Shown: positions 20,531 to 31,600 of the stretch, piece after piece
How positions within the stretch are numbered: the first letter of the stretch is position 1
Layout: each line of letters opens with the position of its first letter
Notes under the pieces: model-generated
Database searches by the model: none
What the model was told of the DNA's origin: nothing
The model's input: only the letters and a program-made list of their open reading frames with translations
Origin: Prunella strophiata
Taxonomy: Eukaryota; Chordata; Aves; Passeriformes; Prunellidae
Assembly: GCA_036583965.1 (NCBI GenBank)
Contig: JAZBQD010000019.1
Span: 3,091,006 to 3,155,005 of the forward strand
Reading direction: 5' to 3'
DNA length: 64,000 nt
Made by a program: the position numbers and the translations under genes

Positions 20531-23402
20531 ATGGACCAGCCCTCCTCTCCCAGGTGGTGAACCCACTGTGGAAGTGGTGGTGGCACACAACAGAAAGAAA
20601 TTAATTGTTCTAAATACACATAGCTCACCCTGGTCCATGTAGTGCTCACATCACAGATCTGTTTAAGCAGGTAAGGCAGAAAAAATGGAGTGGTTGCAGC
20701 CCCATCCTGAGATAAAGCACTATCAGTACTCTGCAGCTCAGCTAAAGGAAAGCATCCAAAGAAAATTCCACTTGCCAGCAGAGCAGGGCAGTGATTTTGT
20801 GTAAAAGGAGCCTCAGCAGTGGGTAAGCCCAGCAGCTCTGGCAGCACCAGCCTGTTTGTGCTAATGATGACAGCTGCACAGAACTGGGAAAGATTGTAAC
20901 TTTGCATGTTTCCAACCCATCTAGTTGCCCTTTTCAGGAGTGCTGTCCAACGGGAATGGCCCAAGGCCTTGTCTCACCCCTCCCTGGAAATGGAAAGGCA
21001 GCTGGTATATCCCACACTGTACCAACTGCCTGTGAAAATTTATGGTATCCAGCAGGCCAGGAACAGGAGGAGTTTCAAGAGCTAAAGCCACACTCAGGGA
21101 CTGGTGCATTTGCCAAGTGCCTCTGGAATGAAGGGAAGATGGGTCTCAGCCTCAGGACTGCACTCCTGCTCACGGGTCCCATGCCTGCGGACCCCTTGTC
21201 GTGCAAGCATTCCCAGACAGATCAGGGAACAAAGTGTCAGACTTCCTTAGATTACTCACATGAACCAAACAAGTGGGATTTGGCCTGAATACAGGAATCA
21301 GTCAGTTATCCACTGCTAAAATATAGTGGATAATTGAAGATGAAAGGCAGCTGTAAACAAACAGCAGACCAGAATATTACACTATTCAATAGCACTAGGA
21401 CTGAGCAGTTCATGGAAAAGTACATTCCTATCCATCTGAAATGGCAGGATAAACTTTGATAAACAGGACATCATTATCAAATTATGGGTCAGATAAAGTG
21501 TCCTCTGCCACACAGATGAGAGTGAATGTTGTCACCCATAGGGGAGGTGATGCCAGGAACTGGCCCTTCTTGCCTGGGCACAGTGGGAGAGCTGAAAGTC
21601 AGGGAGGAAGGGAAAAGTGAAGAGCTGTGAAGAGTAAGGTTTGCTGCTCCTGCTGCTGGGGAGGAGAGGACAGCAGGACACTGCTGTTGCTGCTGAAAAA
21701 GGCCATCTCCTCCAACTACAACTTCTCCATCAAAGTAACAGTGGAAGAGGTGGCTCTCCCAAGGTCTGGCATGCACTGAGCAGGTGTCAGGGCCAGGAGC
21801 CTGCCAGCTCCAAAACTGCTTTGCCTAGAAGTACACCCGTGGTCCAATTCAATATTCAGACCAGATGAATGAGTCTGCCAAGGAACACATCCTGCCCTTG
21901 GTGTTTCTTCTCACCAACAGAACCAGAGGCAGCACCAGATGCTGGGGAATCCCCATCTCTCCCTTTGCCCACTCCCACACAGGGTGTCTGAAATTTCTCT
22001 TGATATCCCATGATGACATCCCTGTGCTGTCTCATAGCACAGAGCATCTGTTAAAATCCACCATCCTGCTACATGTGCACCATGTCCCCTCTGGGCAGCT
22101 CCAAAGACCAACCCTGTCAGGTCCTGCCCAGGCCTGGCTGCAGCCCAGCTGACCCGAACAGGCAAAGAGAAGGGTCAGTCTCATTTACAGCAAATGACAC
22201 AGCCAGGGTGAGATTGAGCTTTGGCTCAAAGCCTTCAGTGTGATCATTCCTGCACCACCCCCAAGGAACTGGGAGAATCAAGTATCACCCCTTCCCTGCT
22301 CACCACATGTTGCAGAGTGGGGGGAACTATGGCAATCCTGTGGCCAGAATATCTTGCTCTTCCCTCACTCCAGCTCAGCTCCACTGGCTGGCACACTGTG
22401 AGAGAAATGAAATACCTAGAGTTTCTCCTTGACTTTCTTCACCATTTCCCTGCTCATCTCTGCACCATCACCCCTTCCTCTCATCTCTGGGGGAAGTGGG
22501 GAACCAGAGGCTCCCATGCTGGGTGGGAACCTTGCACGTCCTCGTGCAGCTGTGCTATGGCTGGTCCAGTTCAGCACATACTGCAGGGATGATTCAGTCG
22601 CAGTAAACTCACCACAATCTGTGTCTTTTCCTTTTTTAAACACGATCACTCCATTTCCAAGAACAGACCAATAGCTTTTGTAAGCCCTACAAATATTCAC
22701 CTTTAAAAATATGCTCCTTCTTTCTGGAGAAATTACTTTTATGTCTATTTTTAAAGTACAAAGGAGTTGTGGTTCTCCATGTGGTTTTACAGTTTATGGT
22801 CCCACACATTTTGCAAACTGTAAAATATGGATGTTTCCCTAGTGGAAAAATTTCACTATAAAAAATTCATGGAGTTTCCTGTTTTCACATGGGGCTTCAG
22901 TATTTTCTCTTTAAAAAAATATCACCCCTATGGAAGAATCTGGTAGAGCTTAATGGCAAAGGAGCAGCATGCTACAGATGTGGGAAGTGTCCAACAAAAC
23001 GCAATGGGAAATGATAACCTCTGTTAAGAAAGTCATAGAGTAATTCAGAAGTCCCTATTACAGTTTCCATTTACTGATTTGTGCCTTTCTTTAGGAGGTT
23101 ATTTTTCATTACAGCTTGACTGGGTTCAGCCTTGTTACATCTCATGTTCCACTGAGGTGGAACGGGGTAAGAGCACAGAACAGAGCCTGCAGCCCAGGAA
23201 TGCTTTGGGAAACACACCACAGGGACAGAGGGATCTGGTGTGTGCAGCATGTGTGACAGTGACTCCACAGAGTGGGGCTGACAAGAGGGACCAGGAGAGC
23301 CCCTGGAAAAGGGATCAGCAGGACAATAAGCATATGGAGGCATTGGACTCACAGCACAGGTTGCACAGGCTTATAGCAGAGGGACTGAAACATCAGAGAA
23401 CC
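20531..23402. other. Intergenic sequence of moderate GC
   Basis: No CR1 was recognised over nearly 3 kb. Many 60- to 167-codon frames overlap on both strands (20461-20964, 20902-21288, 21489-21868, 22221-22700, 23071-23414), as expected where GC is higher. None shows a domain, repeat or signal peptide that I can support. The stretch could hide an unrecognised LTR fragment. Confidence 0.45.
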
Positions 23403-23690
23403 ACAGATTCATAGGATGGTTGGGGTTGGAAGGGACATTAAAACTTATCTCATTTCAACCCCCTGCCATGGGCAGAGACACCTTCCATTATCCCAGGTTG
23501 CTCCAAGCCCCATCCAACTTGGCCTTCAGGGATGGGGTAGCCCCAGCTTCTCTGGGCACCTCAGTGCCAGGGCCTCACCACCCTGACAGGGAAGAATTCC
23601 TTCCCAATATCCCAATATCCAACCTAACCCAGTCCTCCATCAGTTTGAAGCCATTCCCTCTTATCTGCCACTATCTTACCCCTTCCTCAG
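23403..23690 (-). mobile_element. CR1 LINE 3' fragment
   Basis: It starts with 'cagattcataggatggttgg' and the 'ggttggaagggacatta' block. It continues through 'ctgccatgggcagagacacc', 'ggttgctccaagccccatcc', 'agtgccagggcctcaccacc' and 'gaagaattccttcccaatat' to the 'agccattccctcttat' region. A short CCAATAT duplication lies near 23610. The + strand frame 23420-23926 crosses it and is not a gene. Confidence 0.94.
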
Positions 23691-24764
23691 GAAACCTCCT
23701 CTTGGCAGGACCTGCTGGAGGAGCCTCTGAGGGGCAAAGGAAGAAAAATGTGCCACAGGAGAGTAATCAAGGAGGTCTTAAGGTCTCCTGGGATGTCTGG
23801 GTGGCTGCTGGAACTTTGACACCACTCATTACTCAGGGCTTAAAGTGCTTAAGGCAAACTCTCTCCCTCCTCCACTTCTCTTTTCTATCCTTCACACCTC
23901 ACTTGTGTACAAGAGTGACAACGTGACTTGTGGCAGCAGCAGGATGTCACTGCATGGCCACCCTGTAAGGGAGCATTTTGTACAAGATGAGGACTGATCC
24001 AACAGCCCAGGGAAAGGAACTCTGCTACAGCCTGGGGTGAGAACTGGCTTCCTCCCTTCCTCCTGGAAAGCAAGATCCTAGATTACAGCAATGACAGCAG
24101 CAAGAATAATACCTTGCCTGTGTGTTCAAAGCCCTGCCTGGATTTTTTTGTGGCTGTACAAATGGGCCTGTTGACAAATATTAGTGCTCAACACAGCCTT
24201 TGCTTCCCGTGTATCAGTAAATCACCACGGCTGCAGCAAAGCTATGAGTATTTGTCTCACAATACTTTATGTACAGTCATGATCTGAGCTCTCACAGCTG
24301 CCCTTTTCACTCTATTTATTGTGATTTCAGCAATGCAGGGGTACCTGGACAAACTTACAGCCTTGTTTTATCACATACTCACCACATAATGTTGTCACAT
24401 AATGCTTATCACGTAAGACTATTGGTATTTTCAGTGTAGCTCAGAGGGGAAGCCCCCCAGCTGGGTAACAAATCTTTTCTAGAATTTTTGCACCTGGAAT
24501 AATGTCTTGAAACCTCTACAGAATCTTGTGAAAAGAGTTATTTTTTCACAAAAAGAACAATTTTTTTGGCTTCTCATCTCTTATCCCAGATGAATTAGCC
24601 AAATCAGAAAATCCAGTGCTGTCAATGGAGATTGTGTGAGTTCAGTTCAAGACTGTCAATCTAGAATCTGTTGCTCAAATCTGCAGATAACCTAATGCTG
24701 CCTGCAGTGCCTTAAGACACCTAGGAGTCACACTGGAATATCCTTCACTACACAAAAGCCCTGG
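23691..24764. other. Intergenic sequence
   Basis: No gene or insertion was recognised. A short imperfect repeat of cacataatg occurs near 24383-24403. Confidence 0.55.
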
Positions 24765-24835
24765 AAACTCAGGTAAGGGGACACAGACATCAAGAAATGT
24801 ATTAGAGTCACACAGCCAGGCAGTGTAGAGTCAAC
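24765..24835 (-). mobile_element. Possible MIR-like relic
   Basis: 'ggaaactcaggtaaggggac', then 'agagtcacacagccaggcag', resembles the inverted MIR blocks ggaaactgaggc and ggtcacacagcaagt in the right order and spacing. The match is short and diverged. Confidence 0.3.
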
Positions 24836-25354
24836 AATTGAAAAATTATATTTTGATTTTTTAAATTTCTTTAAGTATTCTATGCATCCCCTCTGCAATT
24901 CCCTGCTTTTCCACACTGGTCCAAGGGCTGACCACAGCTGGGGACAGGGATTTCTCTGTAGGTTCTTCTGTACATAGAGAGGCTGAGCAGGACTGGGGTG
25001 CATGAACTGGTCACAGATTTCTCCACACCCAAAGCCTCTATGAGCTTTTCTCTTTGGGCTGGGAAACAGCACAGCTTCACATCCCAGAACTCAAACTCAA
25101 TTCACTTCCTACTCCCCCTCTATATTCCTCTCTTTTTTTTTCTTTTTTTTTTTTTTTTTAGCTGAATGGCCATAAACTTCACCAGCAGATTCCATACGGG
25201 TTATGTTACACCACCACCTGACTCCAAATCAATTACAGTCCAAAGGGATAGAGTTGCAGAGAGTCTGTGAAGCCCAGCCCTGGGGTTTCCATGAGGGACA
25301 GAGAAACTACAGTGCTAAGAACAGAGCCTGGAGATCCAGCTGAAAGAACTGAGT
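24836..25354. other. Intergenic sequence with poly(T) tract
   Basis: A T-rich tract (about 25130-25159, interrupted by two C) ends in TTTAG. It therefore looks like a strong acceptor, but no sensible exon follows. No gene was recognised. Confidence 0.5.
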
Positions 25355-25475
25355 GATTTCACGATGAAAGCATGGACTGGGAGGCAGGAGAGCCAGCTCT
25401 GTGTGCCCTGCTGCTGACTGCCTGCATGAGATCAATCTCTTTATTTCATTTTTTAGTATATGGCTCCTTGCACAC
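25355..25475 (+). mobile_element. MIR-like (CORE-SINE) relic, sense orientation
   Basis: 'aaagcatggactgggaggca', 'ggagagccagctctgtgtgc', 'cctgctgctgactgcctgca' and 'gatcaatctctttatttca' follow the order of a MIR-type SINE: ggactgggagtcaggagac, then cagctctgccactgac, then ctgctgtgtgacctt, then acctctctgtgcctcag. Of the five SINE-like relics in the window this is the most convincing. It is heavily mutated, as expected for a pre-avian insertion. Confidence 0.45.
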
Positions 25476-26639
25476 CAGAGTCCCTCATTTCTGGGGCTTC
25501 TCTGTGCTATCATAACCCAAATATTTCATTATAAAGATGCAGAATGTTTTCTGGAGGACAAAGGCACTGTGAGGGTCTGAGATTCTGTTTCAACACAACA
25601 CCAGAGATTTCCACTGCAATTCTAAGAAATATGAGCGCACTGATTAGTAAGAACTACCAGAATAACCCATATTCTTCTCTGACATCCATCACTAGAGGGA
25701 AATCACAGGAGGATGAGGATGGAAGGGACTTAATTCACCATGTTCTGCTTCCTGCTGTTACAAACAACCGTGTCATATAATCCTTTCCATAAGTCACACC
25801 TGACAAACAAACAGGTGTATTTTACATGGCAGCAAGAAGTGCTTGTGAGGGATTACAGCCACAGAGATGAGATTAGGCAGAGTTTGGATGCCACAGATCT
25901 CATGAATGAGGCCCTCTGCCATCAGCACCAGTTGTGCTCCACACCAGAAACAACACAGAGCACAGAGCATTGCTTTTGTGCTTATACACACAAAAGGCTG
26001 AGCACAAGGATTGCCCACCTCTCCTTCTTCATGCCTTCCCAAGAGAAACTGGAAAAGGGATAGAAAATACAGTATTTCTTACAACCCCGGGACACACAAT
26101 GCTCAGCACAGCATTGTGCAGCACCACTGTGAAATAGCAAAGATAATTTGTTTTCTGCCAGTCTCAGAAGCAGCTGTAACATTCCTAATGAAATGAAGTT
26201 CAACTCCTTTACCTTAAGGTTGAACTCACCAAATCCAGAAAAATCTCTGAGATTCACAGCTCTTTATCCTTCATTAATGTCACTGAATGGAGAAAAACAG
26301 CAATTACCAGTCACTGTGGCAAGAAAGAAATGGATGCAGGGCCTGGTGCAATGTGCTGCATCCCTACATGTCCCAGTGAGGCACAGCCTGAAATCTTGGC
26401 TCAGTTTTTAACTCAGCACAGCTTGGAAGGGTATTAAAGAAGGGAAAATGAAAGAAAAGTGAAAATTCCTGGATAAAACAGCTGAAGATGCTGTTGCTAA
26501 GCACCTGTTCGATAAGTTACATAAAGAAACATGACACATCACCCAAAAGCACAAAGCCAAATTTCTCTCTGGCATAACTTTACTAAATCAATCAAATTAC
26601 ACAAGGAATGACCTTAGTTCAACACACCTCTGCCTAGCA
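25476..26639. other. Intergenic sequence with a short perfect hairpin
   Basis: CACAATGCT (26095-26103) and AGCATTGTG (26110-26118) form a nine-base perfect stem with a six-base loop. This is too short for a microRNA precursor on its own. The frames at 25740-26411 are unremarkable. Confidence 0.5.
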
Positions 26640-27020
26640 GCCACTCAGGGTTTGCCCTTCCCAGTTTTAGCACTGTTTCTCCAAAAGAATTGCGATGGGG
26701 ACCAGGGAGTTCACCGGAAAGTCAGCCTTTGTAGATTTGGAGTTATGGGGAGGGGAAAGGAGGGGGTTACAGCTCCTCTCCTGCTGAACCTGCCCTGAGC
26801 TTCCCTGCTGCAGGAACTCCGAGCTCAGCACACACGTTAGCGCCTTTCAGGGCATTCAAACCAACATAAGCACAGAAAGGGAAAAAATCTTCCCTCGCCA
26901 GCTTTTGATACAACCTGGAAAACAAACAGCTTGGAAGAGTTCCTTTTTCCTCAGCAGTGAAAATCGTGGTAAAGCACCATCTTGATAGTTCCCAAAGAGA
27001 TTCATTTACAAAGATCAGTA
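26640..27020. promoter_or_regulatory. Low-repeat stretch, weak candidate regulatory element
   Basis: A few CpGs are retained (near 26692, 26716, 26820, 26835 and 26841) with a G-rich run GGGGAGGGGAAAGGAGGGGG at 26747-26766. No repeat was recognised. The call is based only on composition and the lack of insertions. Confidence 0.18.
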
Positions 27021-27611
27021 TAGGGGAGGCTTGTTTGGTCTCCCGAGATGTATCTCATCCTCTGACAATTCACTGAGACCTTTGCTGTATCTCACTATAT
27101 GTGTATAATTATCTGCTCTGATACCTGAGCTCCTATGCAATAGTCTTACTCCAAGTAATCCAAACTATCCCCAAGGCATGGCACACACAGAATGGTCAGG
27201 GGAGAGAGGGGAGGAGGGGCAGCAGGACTTCCCTCGTTTGCCGCTGGAAATCGGCATTTTAGGGCCTTGTAGTCATTTCCTTGCTAGTGTGAGGAAACTT
27301 TTTGTACATTTATATAAAATAGGAGGCCAGAAGTGCACACCCCCATCTTACTTCCTAATATATTATGTTCTCCCCTGCAGAGTCCTGGGACTTAGTCTGG
27401 ATTTGGTAACTGAAGTAATATAAATGTTAGCTAAGAAGTATTCCAGCAATATGGTTCCAATTTAAGCTTGTTTTGAAGTCTAAAGAACTAATATGTCTCA
27501 GAGATTCTTCACTGGATGTTTAGCTCTAATGTAATTTGTGCAGGAGTGCACACTTCTCTCTAGAAGCCCTTCTGCAATGCTCCAGAAAACAGGTTCCTTC
27601 CCGAGCAGGAT
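27021..27611. other. AT-rich intergenic sequence
   Basis: Nothing recognisable apart from a short open frame (27178-27423) without family character. Confidence 0.55.
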
Positions 27612-27735
27612 GGAATCCTAGAATCCCAGAATGGTTTGGCTTGGAGGACACCTTAAGGATGACTGAGTTCCAACTGCTCTGCCATGGGCAGGGCAACTTT
27701 CACTGGACCAGGTTGCTCAGAGCCCTGAGTCCCTG
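27612..27735 (-). mobile_element. Short CR1 3' end
   Basis: About 125 bases: 'gaatcctagaatcccagaat', 'ggtttggcttggaggacacc', 'ctgccatgggcagggcaact' and 'ggaccaggttgctcagagcc' follow the inverted CR1 3' end. The copy is strongly 5' truncated. Confidence 0.9.
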
Positions 27736-27866
27736 AGGTTGCAGAGCAACCATGAGCCCCAGCCCTGGCTGATACTCACTGGCCTCTTGTGAGTTTTGAG
27801 GCTTTGCTTAGGGAATGGTGTCCTATTTGCCAGGCCTCGTGGATAAATGAAGGCTGCATGTCGCCA

Positions 27867-27999
27867 CTGGTTTCACTCCCCTTTTCCTCTTGTTTTTCAG
27901 AGGCGAAACAAGCCACCTCTGAAGGAAGCCATGCTCTGCAAGCTGTTTGCACTTTACTTCAATAACATGCTTCTTGCAACGCTGCCTTTATTTGTGTAG
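27867..27999 (+). other. Strong splice-acceptor-like sequence followed by a 32-codon frame
   Basis: Seen: a long pyrimidine tract (27869-27898) ends in CAG at 27898-27900. The following bases are open in phase 0 for 32 codons, to a TAG at 27997-27999. The frame starts RRNKPPLKEAM and ends LPLFV. It has no matching donor and no AATAAA within the next several hundred bases. It could be a 3' exon of a long non-coding or unannotated transcript. It may equally be a conserved element that merely looks like an acceptor. Confidence 0.2.
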
Positions 28000-29110
28000 A
28001 CATGCATTCTCAAGGTTTGCCTGCCCCCTTTTCCTCCCTCACACCCCTACGGAGCCCCTGCCTGAATCCAAGTAATGAGCTAACCCATGGAACTCATTGC
28101 CCTTTATCTTGCTGGGGAACGTGCACCTTTTGAACTGCCATCTGCAGATTGTGTTGATGCACTGACTTGTTAACTGTGCCATACTGTGAAGGAAATGGCA
28201 TGATTTAGATCAAGTGCTCTGGACGGCTGTTCATAAGAAACACTTGAGCCAAGCTGTTACTGCTCAGGATGTGCCCTGGGGAGAGGGGTTTCGTTTCGGG
28301 TCATGCTCTTGCCTTGTATGAGGGCAGGCGCAAAGTACTGAAATCACAGTCCTTCCCTGAAGCTGAGGGGAGGGGGGAGGAGAAACATTATGAAACCATA
28401 GAAGCGAAGCTGCCAAATTAACTTCTCACCCTTTCAATCACACTCCAGAGGATAAAAGCCTAACATTTCTGCCTCAGAAACAGGCTCAGTTTACACCAAA
28501 CAAGTTATTTCTCTAATTTATCAGACTTGCCAGCTATCATTCTAATTATTGGAAACCTCAGACTTTTTATGAAGTCAGATGTACAGCGTTATTTGCATGG
28601 TTGTAACGTATCACCAGATAAATAGGTCTTGGGGAAAGCAAGGCATTTTAGAAAGGGATCTGCAGGTTTCCTTACAGTGTTAGGGATTTAAGAACACTAT
28701 CACTGTGACAAAAATGTGGTTCTGGATTTAATTTTCTTCTAAAAAAAAAATGCTACTTCCAACATAAAGTAACATAGCTCAACATGAGAGGGAGGAGACT
28801 ATGACGGAAAGCTCATCAAAAGACTCCCGTTGACTTTCACTGGCTTTGGATCAACCCTTAATTCTTTATCTTCCTTTGCCTAGTAGCACAATCATGGAAA
28901 CAAGCTAACACCCAGCAGCCAGGCCAGGCAGAGGAGGAGGAGGAGGCAGCAAGAGCCATCAGGACCGGCTGCTCGCCCAGCCATTCCCAACACAAACACT
29001 GATTTGTCCGCTCTATGTAAATGGATGATTAGAGTCATTCTCTAAGACAAATTTACTTTTCTGCACACTCTAAATCTGTTTAGTCACTTTAAAGGTGTCA
29101 ATTATTGGAG
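28000..29110. promoter_or_regulatory. Repeat-free, CpG-retaining stretch, candidate conserved non-coding region
   Basis: Over a kilobase with no recognised insertion. It contains scattered CpGs (e.g. near 28051, 28119, 28223, 28290, 28295 and 28329), a GGA-rich run at 28930-28946, and an A10 run near 28741. The end segment 28960-29100 has TGTAAATGGATGATTAGAG, which looks like POU/homeodomain sequence. Conservation is inferred from texture only. Confidence 0.28.
28930..28946. repeat. (GGA)n short tract
   Basis: About five GAG/GGA trinucleotide units next to ggcaggaggagg-type sequence. Simple sequence. Confidence 0.7.
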
Positions 29111-30109
29111 CATGCTAAGACTATGAATTTCTTAGTAATAGCTTTAATAACATTTTGAAATGAAAAGCAGATACCTTGAAGTTGGCTTACTTTGAAAAGA
29201 CATATGAGTAGATCTGGTTTTAATTTATGTCCTATTCTACATCTGGAATCCCTTATAATTAAAACTAAAAGCTGGACTACTACTTCCACCTGTCAAATGA
29301 TGAAAAGATGAATGCACTAATAGCTTACTAAATAGCCCAACATGATCGAGTTTACTTTCCCGTTCTATACAGTAAAAAAGGATTTTGGACAGGAGGCTAA
29401 AGGTCTTTGGTCATTACTAATAACACACTTTCAGTATTAACCTACATACCCCACTACCAGCACCACCACCAGTGCCTTTTAGCACCAAGGTCTTTAAACT
29501 GCACTTTGCATTCTGATCACTTGTGTGTATTCAGCTCTGCTGCTGCAGCCTCTCAAACTTTCCCAATCCACAGGTGGATTTTCTTCCCTGTAACTATTTT
29601 CAGCCACTCCACATTTTTCTTCTACTCATCTTGTTCTCTCGTTAACTACTTTAATCCATCAAGTTTTCCATCTGTATTTCTGAAGCACTCTTATCCCAAA
29701 TTACAGCTTTCTCACTGATGTGAGCAGCTCGGGGCATGTGGCAACTTGGACTCTATTTTTGCATCTTCTGGTCCTGTTCCTTTGTGATCCCATCACCTCC
29801 TGTTCCTGTTGATCCACCCTGCCTCCTCTTACTACACTGCCTGATTCATGACAATTTCCCTGAATGGATTTGCACAGAACCAAACAAATCTGGACCCTCA
29901 AAAGGTAAGTAGGGTAAGTACAGACACCATAAATAAAGTGACAACTGTTGGATTAATGGCTAAAACACAATAAAAATACTCTCCTACAGAATTACTGACC
30001 ACTTTTTCCCTAATGTGTTGATACATCACCCATGGGTCTTTATAGATGCACAGTTGGATTATGAATCTTGTAGGGGAATCCAAGAGTTTTCAGCTCTTCA
30101 GTGAGAGCA
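29111..30109. other. AT-rich intergenic sequence with a tandem donor-like motif
   Basis: Two consensus 5' splice sites, GTAAGT at 29905 and GTAAGTA at 29914, lie nine bases apart. No exon upstream could be supported. The frame at 29407-29718 ends before them, and no acceptor is convincing. Confidence 0.5.
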
Positions 30110-30536
30110 CACAACCTCTGGAGCCCCTCTGCTTTGGAGCCAGGCTGGGAGAGCTGGGGGTGTTCACCTGGAGAAGGCTCCAGGGAGAGCTCAGAGCCCC
30201 TTGCAGGGCCTAAAAGAGCTCCAAGAGAACTGGAGAGGGACTTTGGACAATTGATGTGACAGGACACAGGGAATGGTTTCCCACTGCCAGAGGGCAGGGT
30301 TAGATGGCATACTGGGAAGGAATTCCTGGCTAGGAGGGTGGTGAGGCCCTGGCACAGGGTGCCCAGAGAAGCTGTGGCTGCCCCTGGATCCCTGGAAGTG
30401 TCAAAGGCCAGGTTGGACAGGGCTTGGAGCAAAGTGGGATAGTGGAAGGTGTCTCTGTCCATGGCAGGGGTTGGAATGAGATGAGCTTTTAATGTCTCTT
30501 CCAATTCCAACCCTTCTGGGATTCCATGGTATAGCA
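30110..30536 (+). mobile_element. CR1 LINE 3' fragment, longest copy in the window
   Basis: About 427 bases in sense orientation. It begins in the 'tgctttggagccaggctggg' and 'ggtgttcacctggagaaggc' part. It goes through 'ctggagagggactttggaca', 'cactgccagagggcagggtt', 'gaattcctggctaggagggt', 'aggccctggcacagggtgcc' and 'gcccctggatccctggaagt' to a 3' end near 'ttctgggattccatgg'. The 184-codon minus-strand frame (30040-30594) is antisense read-through of this copy. It reaches further 5' than any other copy here but still lacks ORF2. Confidence 0.95.
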
Positions 30537-30649
30537 TTGAAAAAGGATTCACCCCTCTGATGTGTTTTGGATGTGGGGTTTCTTTTTTCAACATTTTTAA
30601 AGATAATTGGGCAAATACATGCTGGAAAGAATGGCTCTGAAGGGCCAGA
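30537..30649. other. Spacer between two convergent CR1 copies
   Basis: 113 bases of non-repeat sequence separate the 3' end of the sense CR1 copy from the 3' end of the antisense copy. Confidence 0.7.
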
Positions 30650-30924
30650 AGAATCCCAGAATGGTTAGGGCTGGACGGGCTTTAAAGATCATCTAGTTCC
30701 AACTTTCCACTATCCCAGGGTGCTCCAAGCCCTGTCCAACCTGGCCTGGAACACTTCCAGGGATCCAGGGGCAGCTACAGCTGCTCTGGGCACCCTGGCC
30801 AGAGCCTCACCACCCTCACAGGGAAGAATTTCTTCCCAATATCCCATTTAACCCTTCCCTTTGCAGTGGAAAGCCATTCTCTCTTGTCCTGTCCTTCCAT
30901 CCCTTGTCCCTCTCCAGATCTCTT
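30650..30924 (-). mobile_element. CR1 LINE 3' fragment, inverted relative to its neighbour
   Basis: 'gaatcccagaatggttaggg', 'ctatcccagggtgctccaag', 'cacttccagggatccagggg', 'agagcctcaccaccctcaca' and 'gaagaatttcttcccaatat', then the 'ctcttgtcctgtccttcc' region. It is of the same broad type as the copy at 30110 but in the opposite orientation, so a transcript through both could fold back over roughly 270 bases. Confidence 0.95.
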
Positions 30925-31359
30925 GTGCATATACATTCTTTTAAAAATAAAAGAGTAGCAAAGGAGTTCACTTCAAAAGGAAAACTTTCATTCTGTCCTT
31001 GCAGAATCCTTGCAGCAGCCAGCCAGCTGTGTGGGCTGTCTCTGAAGATTAATTGTCTCATCGCCTGCTCTGGTTTCCTCTCTTCATAGAAATATGAAAA
31101 TATCCGATTTGGAAAACAGGATTTTACTCTGCTTGCTAAACAGCTTGGAATATTCTAAAATGTGAGGGTGTCTGGCCTAGATAAAGCAGTCTAATTAACA
31201 CTGTTGTTGGTATCCTCACAGCTATTGCTATTTCCAGTGAACAAACCCTTCTCTAGTAGTTCTTACATTTCTGAATAGTGAGGAATAAATTATATTTGTA
31301 TTACTGCGTTCCTCAAAGGAAAATAAAAGTCTTGTCTCCTGAGTTGCTAGAGAGCTGCC
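30925..31359. other. Intergenic sequence
   Basis: AT-rich with no recognised repeat or gene. The frames 30816-31089 extend out of the CR1 copy. Confidence 0.55.
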
Positions 31360-31600
31360 CAGAAGCCTCCTTGGCATGAAAATGCCAAGAGACATGAATA
31401 TTCCAGCAAAATGCTCGAGCTCAGGCAGGGAGCTATGGAAAAAGCTGTCCCAAATTTTACAAATGCGCAGCACTCGGCCTCTTACGTCAATGCAAAGAGT
31501 AATGTTTCGACTGCCCCAGCAAGTAGGAAATGATGCAGGTATTAAACATTATTACGAGAACAGAGACACATTAGTTTCTGCTTATGCAGTAGGACTGTGA
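31360..31600. promoter_or_regulatory. Candidate conserved regulatory element
   Basis: Seen in about 120 bases: GAATATTCC (31396-31404, TEAD-like on the reverse strand), TGCTCGAGCTC, TGCGCA (31464-31469), TTACGTCAA (31482-31490, ATF/CREB-like as TTGACGTAA) and TGTTTCGAC. CpGs are kept in otherwise CpG-poor surroundings. It lies between ordinary AT-rich segments and holds no repeat. Regulatory function is an inference. Confidence 0.3.

Noticed and set aside
20461..20964. 167-codon minus-strand frame
   Set aside because: No recognisable family, no promoter or splice context, and it partly covers a SINE-like relic.
23420..23926. 168-codon plus-strand frame
   Set aside because: The first half is inverted CR1 sequence.
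25130..25159. Poly(T) ending in AG as a real splice acceptor
   Set aside because: It is simple sequence and the following bases show no exon-like frame or donor.
26095..26118. Perfect nine-base hairpin as a microRNA precursor
   Set aside because: The stem is too short and the flanks do not extend the pairing.
30040..30594. 184-codon minus-strand open frame
   Set aside because: It is antisense read-through of the CR1 copy at 30110-30536.
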